This document shows, in pieces, positions 17,197 through 27,896 of a stretch of 64,000 nt of DNA. The stretch lies in NCBI RefSeq assembly GCF_027531025.1, contig NZ_JAPZQX010000003.1:186001-250000 (forward strand), written 5' to 3'. A model generated the notes under the pieces. The model searched no databases, was not told the DNA's origin, and saw only the letters and a program-made list of their open reading frames with translations. Both the position numbers and the translations under genes were made by a program. This DNA comes from Novosphingobium sp. (GTDB lineage: Bacteria; Pseudomonadota; Alphaproteobacteria; Sphingomonadales; Sphingomonadaceae). Position 1 is the first letter of the stretch, and each line of letters starts with the position of its first letter.

Positions 17197-18357
17197 TCAC
17201 CCTTCGGCAAGCGCCAGTTGTTCTTCGCAGATCTCGTGCAGCCGTCGGATCCCGCCTTCCAGCGTACCAAGCGTCAGTTCGGGCACCGCGCCGGTCGATA
17301 ATCCCTGCTGGCCGAGCGCCGCGGCGCGGAAATCCTCGGCGCCGAACACTCCGCCGTCGAGCAGCGCCCAGCTCCGCTCCCAGTGGTCGCGGGCCTTGTC
17401 GGTCTGCGGAGCCTCGGGGATCAGCATGAAATCCTCGACCAGGGTGCGGTCATGCGCCTGCGGCCAGAACGACATGACGTTGATGTAGTCAGGGCTCATG
17501 ATCACCACCGTGGCGGGGAACAGCTGATAGGCAAAGGTGCCCAGCCGCCGCAGCGCGGCCATGTCGGTCAGGTCCACGCCTTCCATCTCGGCCGCGCGGC
17601 CTACAAAGCTGCGCTGGTGCGGGCCGATTTGGTCACCGCTGGTCACGCCATCCTTGAAGAACGGCGCGATCGTCGAGGCGTGCAGGCGCAGCACATGGTA
17701 GCTTTCGAGGAAGGCATCCATGATCAGCTTCCAGTTGGAAGCAACGTCATGGGTCTTGCGCGCGAACAGGTGCAGGTCGCGCATGGCGAAGGCATCGAAA
17801 TCGGCGCCGAGGGTGATCGCGTGGCCGAAGTCGGCCTCACCTTTCGGCGCATACCAGATCAGTCCGCCCGCCTCGCAACTGGGCAATTCGGCCAGGCTAT
17901 AACCGGCCTTGTCCAGTCCCGGGAACGAATCGGGGCGGGGCAGGGCCAACAGGCGGCCATCGGTGGCATAGGTCCAGGCGTGGTAGGGGCAGGTCAGCCG
18001 CTTGCCGCATTGCACGTCTTGCCCTTCGACCAGCCGGGTGCCGCGATGCTTGCAGACGTTGAGGAAGACATGGACCTGCCCGTCGCCATCGCGGGTGATC
18101 AGCAGCGGTCGGCCAGTGGCATCGTGCGGTACGGCCATGTTGGGATCGGGCAGCAGCGCCGAAGGACACAGCACCTGCGGCAGACGGCCGAACAGCCCGG
18201 CCTGCTCGCGCGCCCAGTGCGCCGGATCGGTATAGACGCTGGCCGGCACCCGGGTGATCCCGCTGCCGCTGCGCCCGCATCCATCGACAATCGCTTGCGC
18301 CAGGGCGAGCTGGCCAGGGGTAGGGCTAGTGCCCGGAAGTGTGGATGCTGTTGCCAT
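17197..18357 (-). CDS. Rieske non-heme iron aromatic ring-hydroxylating oxygenase, alpha subunit
   Basis: The 386-aa protein has a Rieske [2Fe-2S] domain with C102-x-H104 and C123-x2-H126 ([16 protein letters not shown]) and a C-terminal catalytic domain. The mononuclear iron ligands are suggested by [16 protein letters not shown] (two His), with a later Asp in the EDF region. Such enzymes dihydroxylate or demethylate aromatic, steroid or quaternary amine substrates. No small subunit, ferredoxin or reductase gene is adjacent, so partners must be elsewhere. ATG 18357 is used rather than a TTG 12 bases upstream. It is divergent from an AmpG-like permease with a 63-bp shared promoter region. Confidence 0.88.
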   Translation of the reverse strand: MATASTLPGTSPTPGQLALAQAIVDGCGRSGSGITRVPASVYTDPAHWAREQAGLFGRLPQVLCPSALLPDPNMAVPHDATGRPLLITRDGDGQVHVFLNVCKHRGTRLVEGQDVQCGKRLTCPYHAWTYATDGRLLALPRPDSFPGLDKAGYSLAELPSCEAGGLIWYAPKGEADFGHAITLGADFDAFAMRDLHLFARKTHDVASNWKLIMDAFLESYHVLRLHASTIAPFFKDGVTSGDQIGPHQRSFVGRAAEMEGVDLTDMAALRRLGTFAYQLFPATVVIMSPDYINVMSFWPQAHDRTLVEDFMLIPEAPQTDKARDHWERSWALLDGGVFGAEDFRAAALGQQGLSTGAVPELTLGTLEGGIRRLHEICEEQLALAEG

Positions 18358-18420
18358 GCGGGCTACCAATCCTCCGTTCCCGCGCTAGGTTCGCGCGAAA
18401 TCGACCCGGGAGCAAGCGCC

Positions 18421-19752
18421 GTGAACGAAGCCAGTCAAACCGTAGCGTCCGGCGAACGCAGCTTGCTGGGCTCAATCAAGCCATACCTCGAAAAGGAATC
18501 GCTTGCCGCCTTTTTCCTGGGGGTCTCCTCCGGCTTTCCCTATGCCATGATCGGCGCGACGCTGACCACGCGGCTGGCGCAGGACGGGATCGACAAGAAG
18601 ACTGTTACCGCCTTCACCCTGGCCTTCCTGGTCTATAATCTGAAAGTGTTCTGGGCCTGGATCGTCGATGGCGTGCGCCTGCCGCTGATCGGCCGGCTCG
18701 GCCAGCGGGTCTCGTGGATGATCGTGTCCGGCCTGCTCGTGATCGCGGCCGTGGTGAACCTGGCTTTGATCGACCCAAGCGCCGATATCGCGGCCACGGC
18801 CACTGCGGCGATCCTGGTCGGGATTGCCGGGGCGACCTTCGATATCGTGATCGATGCCTACCGGATCGAGACGTTGAAGCCCTACCAGCTCGGCACCGGT
18901 TCGGGGATGAGCCAGTATGGCTGGCGGATCGGCTCGGCCGGGGCCGGGGCGCTGGCGCTGGTCGTAGCGGCGCGCAGCGACTGGTCGATGGCCTATATCG
19001 CTTGCGCCAGCTTTGCCCTGCCAGCCATGCTGACCGCATTGTTCATGGGCGAACCGGCCCGCCACCGCGCGGCTGCCGCGCGCCGCGGCCTGGCTGAGGT
19101 CTGGACCTCGATCGCCGGGCCTTTCGCGGAGTTCTTCCAGCGCAACGGGGCGCTGCTGGTGCTGTTGTTCATCCTGGTCCACAAGATCGGTGACACGCTG
19201 GCAAACCTCACGTTCCGGCTGCTGTTCGATGACCTGGGCTTCAGCAATGACGAGATCGCGATCTACGATGTCGGCGTCGGCTTTTGGGCCTATCTGATCG
19301 GAATATTCATCGGCGGCGTCGCCTATGCCCGGCTTGGGCTGAAGAAGTCGGTGCTGATCGCGCTGGTGCTGATGTGCATTTCCAACCTCAGCTTTGCCGG
19401 ACTGGCGGCAGCGGGCCATTCGAACCTGGGCATGGCGGCTGCAATCGGGTTTGAGAACGCGGCTTCGGGCTATGGTGGCGTGGTGGTCGTCGCCTATTTC
19501 TCGGCGCTGTGCGACCTGCGCTTTACCGCCGCGCAGTATGCCCTGATTTCAGCCGGGGCGAGCGTGATCGGTCGCTTTGTGACCGGCACCACTGCGGGCG
19601 GCCTGATCGAGGGCATCGGTTACGTCCAGTTCTATGTGCTTACCACCGTGCTGGCCGTGCCGGGGATCGTGCTGTTCTGGTGGATGAGCCGGACCGGGCT
19701 GGTCGACGCGGCGATGGGCAGCGCGGGGAGCGAGGCGGAAAAGCCCGGCTGA
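18421..19752 (+). CDS. AmpG-like MFS permease
   Basis: The 443-aa protein has about 12 membrane helices and resembles the AmpG/PAT-type major facilitator branch (muropeptide or acetyl-CoA transporters). Typical parts are the opening YLEKESLAAFFLGVSSGFPYA, the region ATFDIVIDAYRIETLKPYQL and GTGSGMSQYGWRIG. The start is a GTG at 18421 preceded by GGGAG with 8-nt spacing; no ATG fits. It is divergent from the Rieske oxygenase, so it could bring in that enzyme's substrate or simply recycle cell-wall fragments. Its stop codon directly abuts the convergent folC stop, leaving no spacer. Confidence 0.8.
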   Translation: MNEASQTVASGERSLLGSIKPYLEKESLAAFFLGVSSGFPYAMIGATLTTRLAQDGIDKKTVTAFTLAFLVYNLKVFWAWIVDGVRLPLIGRLGQRVSWMIVSGLLVIAAVVNLALIDPSADIAATATAAILVGIAGATFDIVIDAYRIETLKPYQLGTGSGMSQYGWRIGSAGAGALALVVAARSDWSMAYIACASFALPAMLTALFMGEPARHRAAAARRGLAEVWTSIAGPFAEFFQRNGALLVLLFILVHKIGDTLANLTFRLLFDDLGFSNDEIAIYDVGVGFWAYLIGIFIGGVAYARLGLKKSVLIALVLMCISNLSFAGLAAAGHSNLGMAAAIGFENAASGYGGVVVVAYFSALCDLRFTAAQYALISAGASVIGRFVTGTTAGGLIEGIGYVQFYVLTTVLAVPGIVLFWWMSRTGLVDAAMGSAGSEAEKPG

Positions 19753-21039
19753 TCAATCCGGCACTTCGCCGTTCAGTTTCAACACCTCGCCCGCGAGATA
19801 GAGCGAGCCCGCGATCAGCACCGGCAGGCCATCCTGCGGCAGGGCGGCAAGTGCGCTGGGTACATCGGGGAGGGCGACTGCTGCGGGGCCAAAGGCGGCG
19901 GCATCATGCCATTCGTGCGTTGGCACCGGGACTGCCGAGATCGTCGCGGCATTGGCGGCCAGCGGGCCGGTGAGCGCGGCGGGGTCCTTGTTGGCCAGCA
20001 TGCCAATGATCAGGTGGAAGCGCTGGTCCCTGAAGTGCGCGGCGAGCGCGGCTCCGGCCGAAGGATTGTGCCCGCCATCAAGCCAGACCTCGCGACTGCC
20101 GGTCAGCGGGCCCGGCTGCAGTCGCTGCATCCGCGCGGGCCAGGTGGCGGCGTCCAACCCGGCGCGGATCGCCGCTTCGGACACGGCGAGCGCGCTCTGA
20201 TGCCGCAGCATGGCCACGGCAAGGACCGCATTGTCCGCCTGATGCGGGCCGGGCAGGGCGGGTAGTGGCAGGTCGAGCATGCCATGCCGGTCACGATAGG
20301 CGATCGTTTCACCCAGCTCGGCAAACCAGTCCAGCCCGCGCAGGGCGGGGCGGGCCCCGGCCCGCATCGCCTGGTCAAGCACGGCCTTGGTCATGCCGGT
20401 CGCATATTCCTGCGTGACCAGCGGCACACCGGGCTTGGCGATCCCGGCCTTTTCGAAGGCGATCCGTTCCAGCGGCACGGTCGGCACGCCGTCTTCGGGG
20501 GCGAGCAGGAAGCGTTCGTGATCCAGACCCAGCGCGGCAATCCCGCAGGCGACGGGTTGCTCAAGGACATTGGTCGCGTCGAACCGGCCACCCATGCCCA
20601 CCTCGACCACGCAGGCATCGGCCGGAACCCGCGCGAACTCGGCAAAGGCAGCGGCGATGGTCACTTCGAAGAAGCTGGGGTTGAGATCATGCCCAAGGTC
20701 CAGCACTTCGGCCAGCACATCGGCCAGCCGGTCATCGTCGATCAGCTTTCCGGCCAGCCGGATGCGCTCGTTATAGCGGACCAGGTGCGGGCTGATCGTG
20801 GCGTGGACGCGATGGCCCTCGGCCTCCAGCATGGCGCGCAGGAAGGCGCAGGTGCTGCCCTTGCCATTGGTGCCGGCGACATGGAACACCGGGGGCAGGC
20901 GCTTGTGCGGATCGCCAAGGCGCGACAGCAGCGCGCGGATCGTTTCCAGCCCCAGCCGCCCCTCCGGCACGGAGAGCGCGCCCAGCCGGTCAAGCTGCGC
21001 CTGGACGCGAGGGTTCTCAGACGTGGCGAAATCGCGCAC
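19753..21039 (-). CDS. folC: Bifunctional folylpolyglutamate synthase/dihydrofolate synthase
   Basis: The 428-aa ligase adds glutamate to dihydropteroate and to folates. Mur-ligase-like signatures are the P-loop VAGTNGKGSTCAFL (54-67), the ISPHLVRYNERIRL segment, VVEVGMGGRFDATNVL and LDGGHNPSAG. The start is a GTG at 21039, six bases after the accD stop, so it is the last gene of the trp-accD-folC run. accD-folC adjacency is a conserved bacterial arrangement. Confidence 0.95.
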   Translation of the reverse strand: MRDFATSENPRVQAQLDRLGALSVPEGRLGLETIRALLSRLGDPHKRLPPVFHVAGTNGKGSTCAFLRAMLEAEGHRVHATISPHLVRYNERIRLAGKLIDDDRLADVLAEVLDLGHDLNPSFFEVTIAAAFAEFARVPADACVVEVGMGGRFDATNVLEQPVACGIAALGLDHERFLLAPEDGVPTVPLERIAFEKAGIAKPGVPLVTQEYATGMTKAVLDQAMRAGARPALRGLDWFAELGETIAYRDRHGMLDLPLPALPGPHQADNAVLAVAMLRHQSALAVSEAAIRAGLDAATWPARMQRLQPGPLTGSREVWLDGGHNPSAGAALAAHFRDQRFHLIIGMLANKDPAALTGPLAANAATISAVPVPTHEWHDAAAFGPAAVALPDVPSALAALPQDGLPVLIAGSLYLAGEVLKLNGEVPD

Positions 21040-21044
21040 CGGGG

Positions 21045-21893
21045 TCAGGCTGCCTTGGCAGTCCCCAGGTAGTCCAGCACCAGCGCGAGCCGATCCTTCA
21101 GGTCGCGGCGGTGGACCACCATGTCGACCATGCCATGCTCATGCAGGTATTCGGCGCGCTGGAAGCCTTCGGGCAGCTTTTCGCGGATCGTGTCCTGGAT
21201 CACGCGCTGGCCGGCAAAGCCGATCAGGCAGCCCGGCTCGGCAATCTGGACATCGCCGAGCATGGCGTAGGAGGCGGTGACGCCACCGGTGGTCGGATCA
21301 GTCAGCACGACGATATAGGGCAGGCCAGCGGCATTCAGGCGGCGGATCGCCACGGTGCACTTGGGCATCTGCATCAGCGACAGGATGCCTTCCTGCATCC
21401 GCGCGCCGCCGGCAGCGGTGCAGATTACGTAAGCGCATTTTTCCTTGAGCGCCTTGTCCGCCCCTGCGACGAAAGCCGCACCCACGGCCATGCCCATCGA
21501 TCCGCCCATGAAGGCGAAGTCCTGCACACCCAGCACCGCCTTGTGCCCGCCGATCGCGCCAAGCGCATTGGTCAGCGCATCGGGGTGCGGATTGGCGGCG
21601 CGGGCGGCCTTCAGCCGGTCGGGATACTTCTTCTGGTCCTTGAACTTCAGCGGGTCTTCCTTGACCTTGGGCGAAGGCAGGACCGTGAAACCGGGATCGA
21701 GCAACTGGGCAAACCGAGCATCGGCACCGATCCGCCCGTGATGCTCGCAGCGCGGGCAGACGTTGAGGTTTTCCTCGTACTCCTTGGTGAACAGCATTTC
21801 GCTGCACGAAGGGCACTTGATCCAGAGGTTGTCCGGAGTGTCGCGCTTGTCCTTGAAGGGCAGCGCTTTGCGAACGCGGTCGATCCAGCTCAT
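21045..21893 (-). CDS. accD: Acetyl-CoA carboxylase carboxyltransferase subunit beta
   Basis: The 282-aa subunit joins AccA to transfer carboxyl from biotin to acetyl-CoA, making malonyl-CoA for fatty acids. An N-terminal zinc ribbon is formed by C27, C30, C46 and C49. The carboxyltransferase domain carries [30 protein letters not shown] and the oxyanion regions typical of AccD. It lies 3 bp downstream of trpA and 5 bp upstream of folC, in one transcription unit. Confidence 0.97.
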   Translation of the reverse strand: MSWIDRVRKALPFKDKRDTPDNLWIKCPSCSEMLFTKEYEENLNVCPRCEHHGRIGADARFAQLLDPGFTVLPSPKVKEDPLKFKDQKKYPDRLKAARAANPHPDALTNALGAIGGHKAVLGVQDFAFMGGSMGMAVGAAFVAGADKALKEKCAYVICTAAGGARMQEGILSLMQMPKCTVAIRRLNAAGLPYIVVLTDPTTGGVTASYAMLGDVQIAEPGCLIGFAGQRVIQDTIREKLPEGFQRAEYLHEHGMVDMVVHRRDLKDRLALVLDYLGTAKAA

Positions 21894-21896
21894 GGC

Positions 21897-22688
21897 TCAG
21901 TCCCTAGCCGAATGGACCGCCGCCGCCAATGCCGCAGTCAATTCCTGCACTGGACCAGCTGCATTCACGCCATGCTCACCGACCAGATCAACCAGCGCCG
22001 AGCCGACCACCACGCCGTCCGCCACCTTGGCAAAGGCGGCGGCCTGTTCGGGGGTGCGCACGCCGAAGCCGACGGCAACGGGAAGATCGGTTGCGGCCTT
22101 GATCCGTGCCATCGCCTCGGCAATCGAACCGACGGCGGCCTGTTGCATGCCCGTAATCCCGGCAACCGAGACGTAGTAGAGAAAGCCCGACGAACCATCG
22201 AGCACCGCCGGCAGCCGCGCTGCATCGGTAGTGGGGGTGGCGAGCCGGATCAGCGAGATGCCCTTGGCGCGCAGCGCGGGGCCCAGTTCCGGGTCTTCCT
22301 CGGGCGGAATGTCGACGCAGATGACCCCGTCGACGCCCGCAGCGGTGCACTGGTCAGCGAACCAGTCGGAACCGCGAATGGTCATCGGGTTGGCATAGCC
22401 CATCAGCACCAGCGGCACGTCTGGATGCCGGGCGCGGAAATCGGTCGCGATCTTGAGGATGTCCGCCGTGCGGGTGCCCGCGCCCAGCGAGCGCAGGTTG
22501 GCCTTCTGGATCGCCGGACCATCGGCCATCGGATCGGTGAAGGGCATGCCCAGTTCGATCACGTCGGCCCCACCGACTACCAGCGCATCGAGGATCGCGG
22601 GGGTCGCTTCCGGCGTCGGATCACCCCCGGTGACGAAGGTGACGAGGGCCGGGCGGCCCTTGGCAAAAGCGGCAGCAAGGCGCGTCAC
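21897..22688 (-). CDS. trpA: Tryptophan synthase alpha subunit
   Basis: The 263-aa TIM barrel cleaves indole-3-glycerol phosphate and passes indole to TrpB. Catalytic E45 (DVIELGMPF) and D56 ([10 protein letters not shown]) correspond to the E. coli pair E49/D60. The phosphate site is seen as [14 protein letters not shown]. The GTG start at 22688 overlaps the trpB stop by 4 bp, so translation is coupled. The frame is open 240 bp further upstream inside trpB, but that extension is a shadow. Confidence 0.96.
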   Translation of the reverse strand: MTRLAAAFAKGRPALVTFVTGGDPTPEATPAILDALVVGGADVIELGMPFTDPMADGPAIQKANLRSLGAGTRTADILKIATDFRARHPDVPLVLMGYANPMTIRGSDWFADQCTAAGVDGVICVDIPPEEDPELGPALRAKGISLIRLATPTTDAARLPAVLDGSSGFLYYVSVAGITGMQQAAVGSIAEAMARIKAATDLPVAVGFGVRTPEQAAAFAKVADGVVVGSALVDLVGEHGVNAAGPVQELTAALAAAVHSARD

Positions 22689-23893
22689 AGCTTCACCCCG
22701 AGGTGCTCCGCGACCGAGAAGATGTCCTTGTCGCCGCGGCCGCAGAGGTTGACCAGCACGATCTGGTCCTTGCTCATGGTCGGGGCGACCTTGGTAACGG
22801 CGGCGATGGCGTGGCTGGGCTCGAGCGCGGGGATGATCCCCTCGGTCCGGCAGAGCAGCTGGAAGCCTTCCAGTGCTTCGGTATCGGTCACGCTGGTATA
22901 GTCGACCCGGCCCACTTCCTTGAGCCACGAATGCTCCGGCCCGATGCCCGGATAATCCAGCCCCGCGCTGATCGAGTGGCCTTCGGTGATCTGGCCGTCC
23001 TCGTCCTGCAACAGGTAGGTCTTGTTGCCGTGGAGAATGCCCGGACGCCCGCCCGCGAGCGAGGCGGCGTGTTCCTTGTCGAGGCCATAGCCAGCCGCTT
23101 CCACGCCCAGCATCCTGACCGAGGGATCATCGAGGAACGGGTGGAACAGGCCGATGGCATTGCTGCCCCCGCCGATCGCCGCGACCAGCAGGTCGGGCAG
23201 GCGGCCGGTGCGGGCCAGCATCTGCGCGCGGGCTTCCTTGCCGATCACCGACTGGAAATCGCGCACGAGCTCGGGATAGGGGTGCGGGCCGGCAGCGGTG
23301 CCGATGATGTAGAAAGTGTCGTGCACGTTCGCGACCCAGTCGCGCAGCGCCTCGTTCATCGCGTCCTTCAGCGTCGCCGCGCCCGAGGTGACTGGCACCA
23401 CTTCCGCGCCAAGCAGCTTCATCCGGAACACGTTGGGCGCCTGGCGAGCGACGTCGGTCGCGCCCATGTAGACCACGCAGGGCAGGCCGAAACGGGCGCA
23501 GACCGTGGCCGTGGCAACCCCGTGCTGGCCCGCGCCGGTTTCGGCAATGATCCGGGTCTTGCCCATGCGGATCGCCAGCAGGATCTGGCCGATGCAATTG
23601 TTGATCTTGTGCGCGCCGGTGTGGTTGAGCTCGTCGCGCTTGAACCAGACCTGCGCGCCGCCCAATTCTTCCGTCAGGCGGGGAGCGAAATAGAGCGGGC
23701 TGGGGCGGCCGACGTAATGTTCCAGCAGGTCGTCGAATTCGGCCTGGAACGCCGGGTCGGCCTTGGCCGCGCGGTAGTTCTGCTCAAGATCGAGGATCAG
23801 TGGCATCAGCGTTTCGGCGACATAGCGTCCACCGAACTGGCCAAAGTGGCCACGATCATCAGGCTGGTTGCGGTATGAGTTGGCTGCGGTCAT
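22685..23893 (-). CDS. trpB: Tryptophan synthase beta subunit
   Basis: The 402-aa PLP enzyme condenses indole with serine to tryptophan. The PLP lysine is K96 in [10 protein letters not shown]. The phosphate-binding [10 protein letters not shown] and the N-terminal [16 protein letters not shown] mark the TrpB1 type. It precedes trpA with overlapping stop and start codons, and follows trpF by 78 bp. Confidence 0.97.
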   Translation of the reverse strand: MTAANSYRNQPDDRGHFGQFGGRYVAETLMPLILDLEQNYRAAKADPAFQAEFDDLLEHYVGRPSPLYFAPRLTEELGGAQVWFKRDELNHTGAHKINNCIGQILLAIRMGKTRIIAETGAGQHGVATATVCARFGLPCVVYMGATDVARQAPNVFRMKLLGAEVVPVTSGAATLKDAMNEALRDWVANVHDTFYIIGTAAGPHPYPELVRDFQSVIGKEARAQMLARTGRLPDLLVAAIGGGSNAIGLFHPFLDDPSVRMLGVEAAGYGLDKEHAASLAGGRPGILHGNKTYLLQDEDGQITEGHSISAGLDYPGIGPEHSWLKEVGRVDYTSVTDTEALEGFQLLCRTEGIIPALEPSHAIAAVTKVAPTMSKDQIVLVNLCGRGDKDIFSVAEHLGVKL

Positions 23894-23971
23894 GACGCAA
23901 AGGCGCTTGGCACGGCGGGCGGGCGCTGTCCAGCGGGCGAAAGTCCAGATACTGGTCGCTGCGTCAGACTG

Positions 23972-24613
23972 TCAGGCGGATCGTGCCGCGGCGCAGAAGG
24001 CTGCGATCAGGGCCGGGTCCTTCACGCCTGGCGCGGATTCGACCCCCGATGCCGTATCGACCATCCCCGCGCCCGAAATGCGCACGGCTTCGGCCACGTT
24101 CGCTGGGGAGAGACCGCCCGCCAGGCCCCAGGGCAGCGCACCGCGATAGGCCGTAAGCAGCGACCAGTCGAAAGCCAGCCCCATCCCGCCGGGCAGGGTG
24201 CCCTTGGGCGTCTTGGCATCGAACAGGATGAAATCGGCCGCGCCGGCATAGGCTTCGGCCTTGGCAATGTCGCCAGCACCCGCGACGCTGATCACTTGCC
24301 ACACCGGCAGCCCGAAGCGAGCCTTGATTGCCGCCGCCTGGGCGGGAGATTCGCCGCCGTGGAGCTGGATCGCATCGAGCCGGGCCGCCGCCACAGCTTC
24401 GGCCATTGCGGCAGCTTCGGCCGCCACGAACACGCCCACCCGCTTGATCCGGCCTTCCGCCCGCGCGCCCAGCTCGGCTGCAAGGTTCAGCGGCAGGAAG
24501 CGGGGGCTGGGCGGATAGAAGTTGAAGCCGACACAATCCGCGCGCGCGGCAATGGTGGCTTCCAGCGCGTCGGCAGCGGCAACGCCGCAGATCTTGATGG
24601 CGGGGGCGGGCAT
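23972..24613 (-). CDS. trpF: Phosphoribosylanthranilate isomerase
   Basis: The 213-aa TIM barrel performs the Amadori rearrangement in tryptophan synthesis. General base C9 (IKICGV) and general acid D132 (ILFDAKTPKG) are in place, as are DAIQLHGGE and the C-terminal phosphate site GLAGGLSPANV / DTASGVESAPGVKD. Upstream in the same direction lies the SIMPL-domain gene. trpC and trpD are not in the window, so the pathway genes are split as in many alphaproteobacteria. Confidence 0.96.
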   Translation of the reverse strand: MPAPAIKICGVAAADALEATIAARADCVGFNFYPPSPRFLPLNLAAELGARAEGRIKRVGVFVAAEAAAMAEAVAAARLDAIQLHGGESPAQAAAIKARFGLPVWQVISVAGAGDIAKAEAYAGAADFILFDAKTPKGTLPGGMGLAFDWSLLTAYRGALPWGLAGGLSPANVAEAVRISGAGMVDTASGVESAPGVKDPALIAAFCAAARSA

Positions 24614-24638
24614 TGCCGCCCCCCTAAACCCTAGAGCC

Positions 24639-25397
24639 CTAGGGTGCCAGTTCGAACTGCACCGAAACCGTGGTGGCCATGGTCAGCTCGCCCGAGGCGA
24701 CCGGTGTGGCGGCTGCCTCTGCCATCATCCCGGCCTTGGCGTAGACCATCGGCACTGGCGGAGTGAAACCGCCGCCCTCGCTGATCGAGACGATCCGCTT
24801 GACCTTCAGGCCCGCGGCCCTGGCATAAAGCTCGGCGCGCTTGCGGGCCTTGGTCATGGCGGCGCTGCGGGCTTCGTCCAGCGCGGTATCGGCATCGTCC
24901 AGCTCGAACGAGGGTCCGTTGATCTGGTTTGCTCCTGCGGCAACCAGGGTGTCCAGCACCTTGCCGAACTCAGCCAGCTTGCGCTGGCGGACTGTCACCT
25001 GGTTGTTGACCTGGTAGCCAATGATCCGCGGCTCCTGGTTTTCGACCTGCCCGTTGGGGCCGATTACGGGTGGGGCATAGACCGGATTGAGGTTGAGGTT
25101 GCTGGTCTGGATATCCTTGTCAGCAATCCCGGCCGCCTTCAGCGCGCCGATAAAACGGTTCATGTCGGCCGAATTGGCGGCAAGGGCAGCAGCAGCGGTC
25201 TTGCCCTGGCTGGTCACCCCGGCGCTGAACACGGCAAGGTCCGGCTTGCGTGACGTGCGTGCTTCGGCGCTGATCGAAAGCAGGGTGGACGTTGGGGCGA
25301 TGGCGGCCACAGGGCTGGCCGTCTGGGCCATGGCGGCAGCACCCGGCAGGGCGAGGGCAAGGGCCAGAGGGGCGGCAGCAAAACGCAGGAATTTCAT
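24639..25397 (-). CDS. Periplasmic SIMPL-domain (DUF541) protein
   Basis: The 252-aa protein has a Sec signal peptide (MKFLRFAAAPLALALALPG, likely cleaved after AMA) and a SIMPL/DUF541 domain. That domain is also found in the bacterial 26-kDa periplasmic antigen and is related to an eukaryotic IRAK1-binding protein. Signature parts are ISAEARTSRKPDLAVF, DIQTSNLNLNPVY, GYQVNNQVTVRQRKL and ARKRAELYARAAGLKVKRI. Function is poorly known; homologues are linked to oxidative stress or form ring-shaped oligomers. It sits between pyrF and trpF, 57 bp and 25 bp away, breaking an otherwise biosynthetic run. Confidence 0.85.
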   Translation of the reverse strand: MKFLRFAAAPLALALALPGAAAMAQTASPVAAIAPTSTLLSISAEARTSRKPDLAVFSAGVTSQGKTAAAALAANSADMNRFIGALKAAGIADKDIQTSNLNLNPVYAPPVIGPNGQVENQEPRIIGYQVNNQVTVRQRKLAEFGKVLDTLVAAGANQINGPSFELDDADTALDEARSAAMTKARKRAELYARAAGLKVKRIVSISEGGGFTPPVPMVYAKAGMMAEAAATPVASGELTMATTVSVQFELAP

Positions 25398-25454
25398 GAG
25401 GTTCTCCTTATGGATTGCCTCTTTGCACCCACGATGCTTGCCGCTCGCTGAACG

Positions 25455-26129
25455 TCAGAGCGTGGCCTCGATTGCCCGGGCGGCGGCAACCGGATCCTCG
25501 GCGCGGCTGATCGGGCGGCCGATGACCAGCACCGATGCCCCGGCATCGCGGGCCTGGCGCGGGGTTACCGCACGCTTCTGGTCACCCATGGCCCCGCCGG
25601 CCGGGCGCAGACCGGGGACAACGAAGAAGCCGTCCTTCCACTGCTTGTGGACCGCGCCCACTTCGTGTCCCGAACAGACGATGCCATCGAGGCCGGACTG
25701 ATGGGCGAGGTCAGCCAGGCGCATAACCTGATCATGCGCGCTGCCGCCAACGCCGGTGGCGGCCATGTCGGTTTCGTCAAGGCTGGTCAGCAGGGTCACG
25801 GCCACGACCTTGGTATGCTCGCCCGCCGCCGCCTTGGCATCTTCCATCATCGCGCGGCCACCGGCAGCATGGATGGTAACGATGGCCGGCTCCAGCACGT
25901 GGATCGCCTGCATCGCTGCGGCTACGGTGTTAGGAATATCGTGCAGCTTGAGGTCGAGGAAGATCGGCAGACCGACCTTGGCCAGTTCGTGCACGCCGTG
26001 ATGGCCATGGGCGCAGAAGAATTCGAGGCCCAGCTTCAGCCCGCCGACATGGCCCTTGACCTTGCGGGCCAGGGCTTCGGCGGCATCCAGCCGGGGAACG
26101 TCGAGCGCGAGATAGATCGGGTTCGACAT
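25455..26129 (-). CDS. pyrF: Orotidine-5'-phosphate decarboxylase
   Basis: The 224-aa TIM barrel decarboxylates OMP to UMP, the last step of pyrimidine synthesis. The catalytic array D59-x-K61-x2-D64 is in LDLKLHDIPNT. The C-terminal phosphate-binding region reads VTPRQARDAGASVLVIGRPI. ATG 26129 (MSNPIYLALDV) is chosen; upstream in-frame codons run into the lapA-like gene, whose stop lies one base away. The two are likely cotranscribed. Confidence 0.95.
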   Translation of the reverse strand: MSNPIYLALDVPRLDAAEALARKVKGHVGGLKLGLEFFCAHGHHGVHELAKVGLPIFLDLKLHDIPNTVAAAMQAIHVLEPAIVTIHAAGGRAMMEDAKAAAGEHTKVVAVTLLTSLDETDMAATGVGGSAHDQVMRLADLAHQSGLDGIVCSGHEVGAVHKQWKDGFFVVPGLRPAGGAMGDQKRAVTPRQARDAGASVLVIGRPISRAEDPVAAARAIEATL

Positions 26130-26130
26130 G

Positions 26131-26451
26131 TCAGGCGGCGCCCTCGTTCTTGCTGGCTTCGGCTTCAAGCTGGGTGGCGGTGGCCACGGCTACCGGTCTG
26201 CCCTGGCTGGTGGCCTTGACGGTGTTTTCGAGCAGGCCGATCCGGCGGTTCAACCGCCAGCTTACGCCCTTGTGCAGCAGCCACATCGGCAGGAGGCCCA
26301 TCAGGAACGAGATGATGACCAGCGCCGGGAGCTTGGTTTCAAGGATCAGACCTTCCCAGATCTTCACTTCCACCGGCTGCCAGTTGTTCAGCGTGAACAG
26401 CCCCAGCGCCACCAGCACGAGCACCCAGATCACTGTCCGGATCACCTGCAT
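26131..26451 (-). CDS. LapA domain (DUF1049) membrane protein
   Basis: The 106-aa protein has two transmembrane helices (about residues 3-22 and 42-60) and a C-terminal cytoplasmic part with a short coiled-coil-like stretch. The pattern TLNNWQPVEVKIW after helix 1 and ALVIISFLMGLLPMWLLHK in helix 2 is that of the LapA domain, named for a protein involved in lipopolysaccharide assembly. It lies directly before pyrF, an order common in alphaproteobacteria. The biochemical role is not established. Confidence 0.85.
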   Translation of the reverse strand: MQVIRTVIWVLVLVALGLFTLNNWQPVEVKIWEGLILETKLPALVIISFLMGLLPMWLLHKGVSWRLNRRIGLLENTVKATSQGRPVAVATATQLEAEASKNEGAA

Positions 26452-26520
26452 GGCCCCATGTCTCCTTTACCCGCTGCTTGCTTGCTCGCGATGCTAGGCG
26501 GGATGGCGGGCAAGGGCAAG

Positions 26521-27834
<1,314 letters not shown>

Positions 27835-27896
27835 GTTCGACTCCTTGCGCTGTTGCCGGAGCCGCTAGGGGGCGGGGCGCGTCAAGGCAAGGGGCG

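Noticed and set aside
17383-18420. Upstream extension of the AmpG-like permease
   Set aside because: It is antisense to the Rieske oxygenase gene; the GTG at 18421 has a ribosome site and begins the known family N-terminus.
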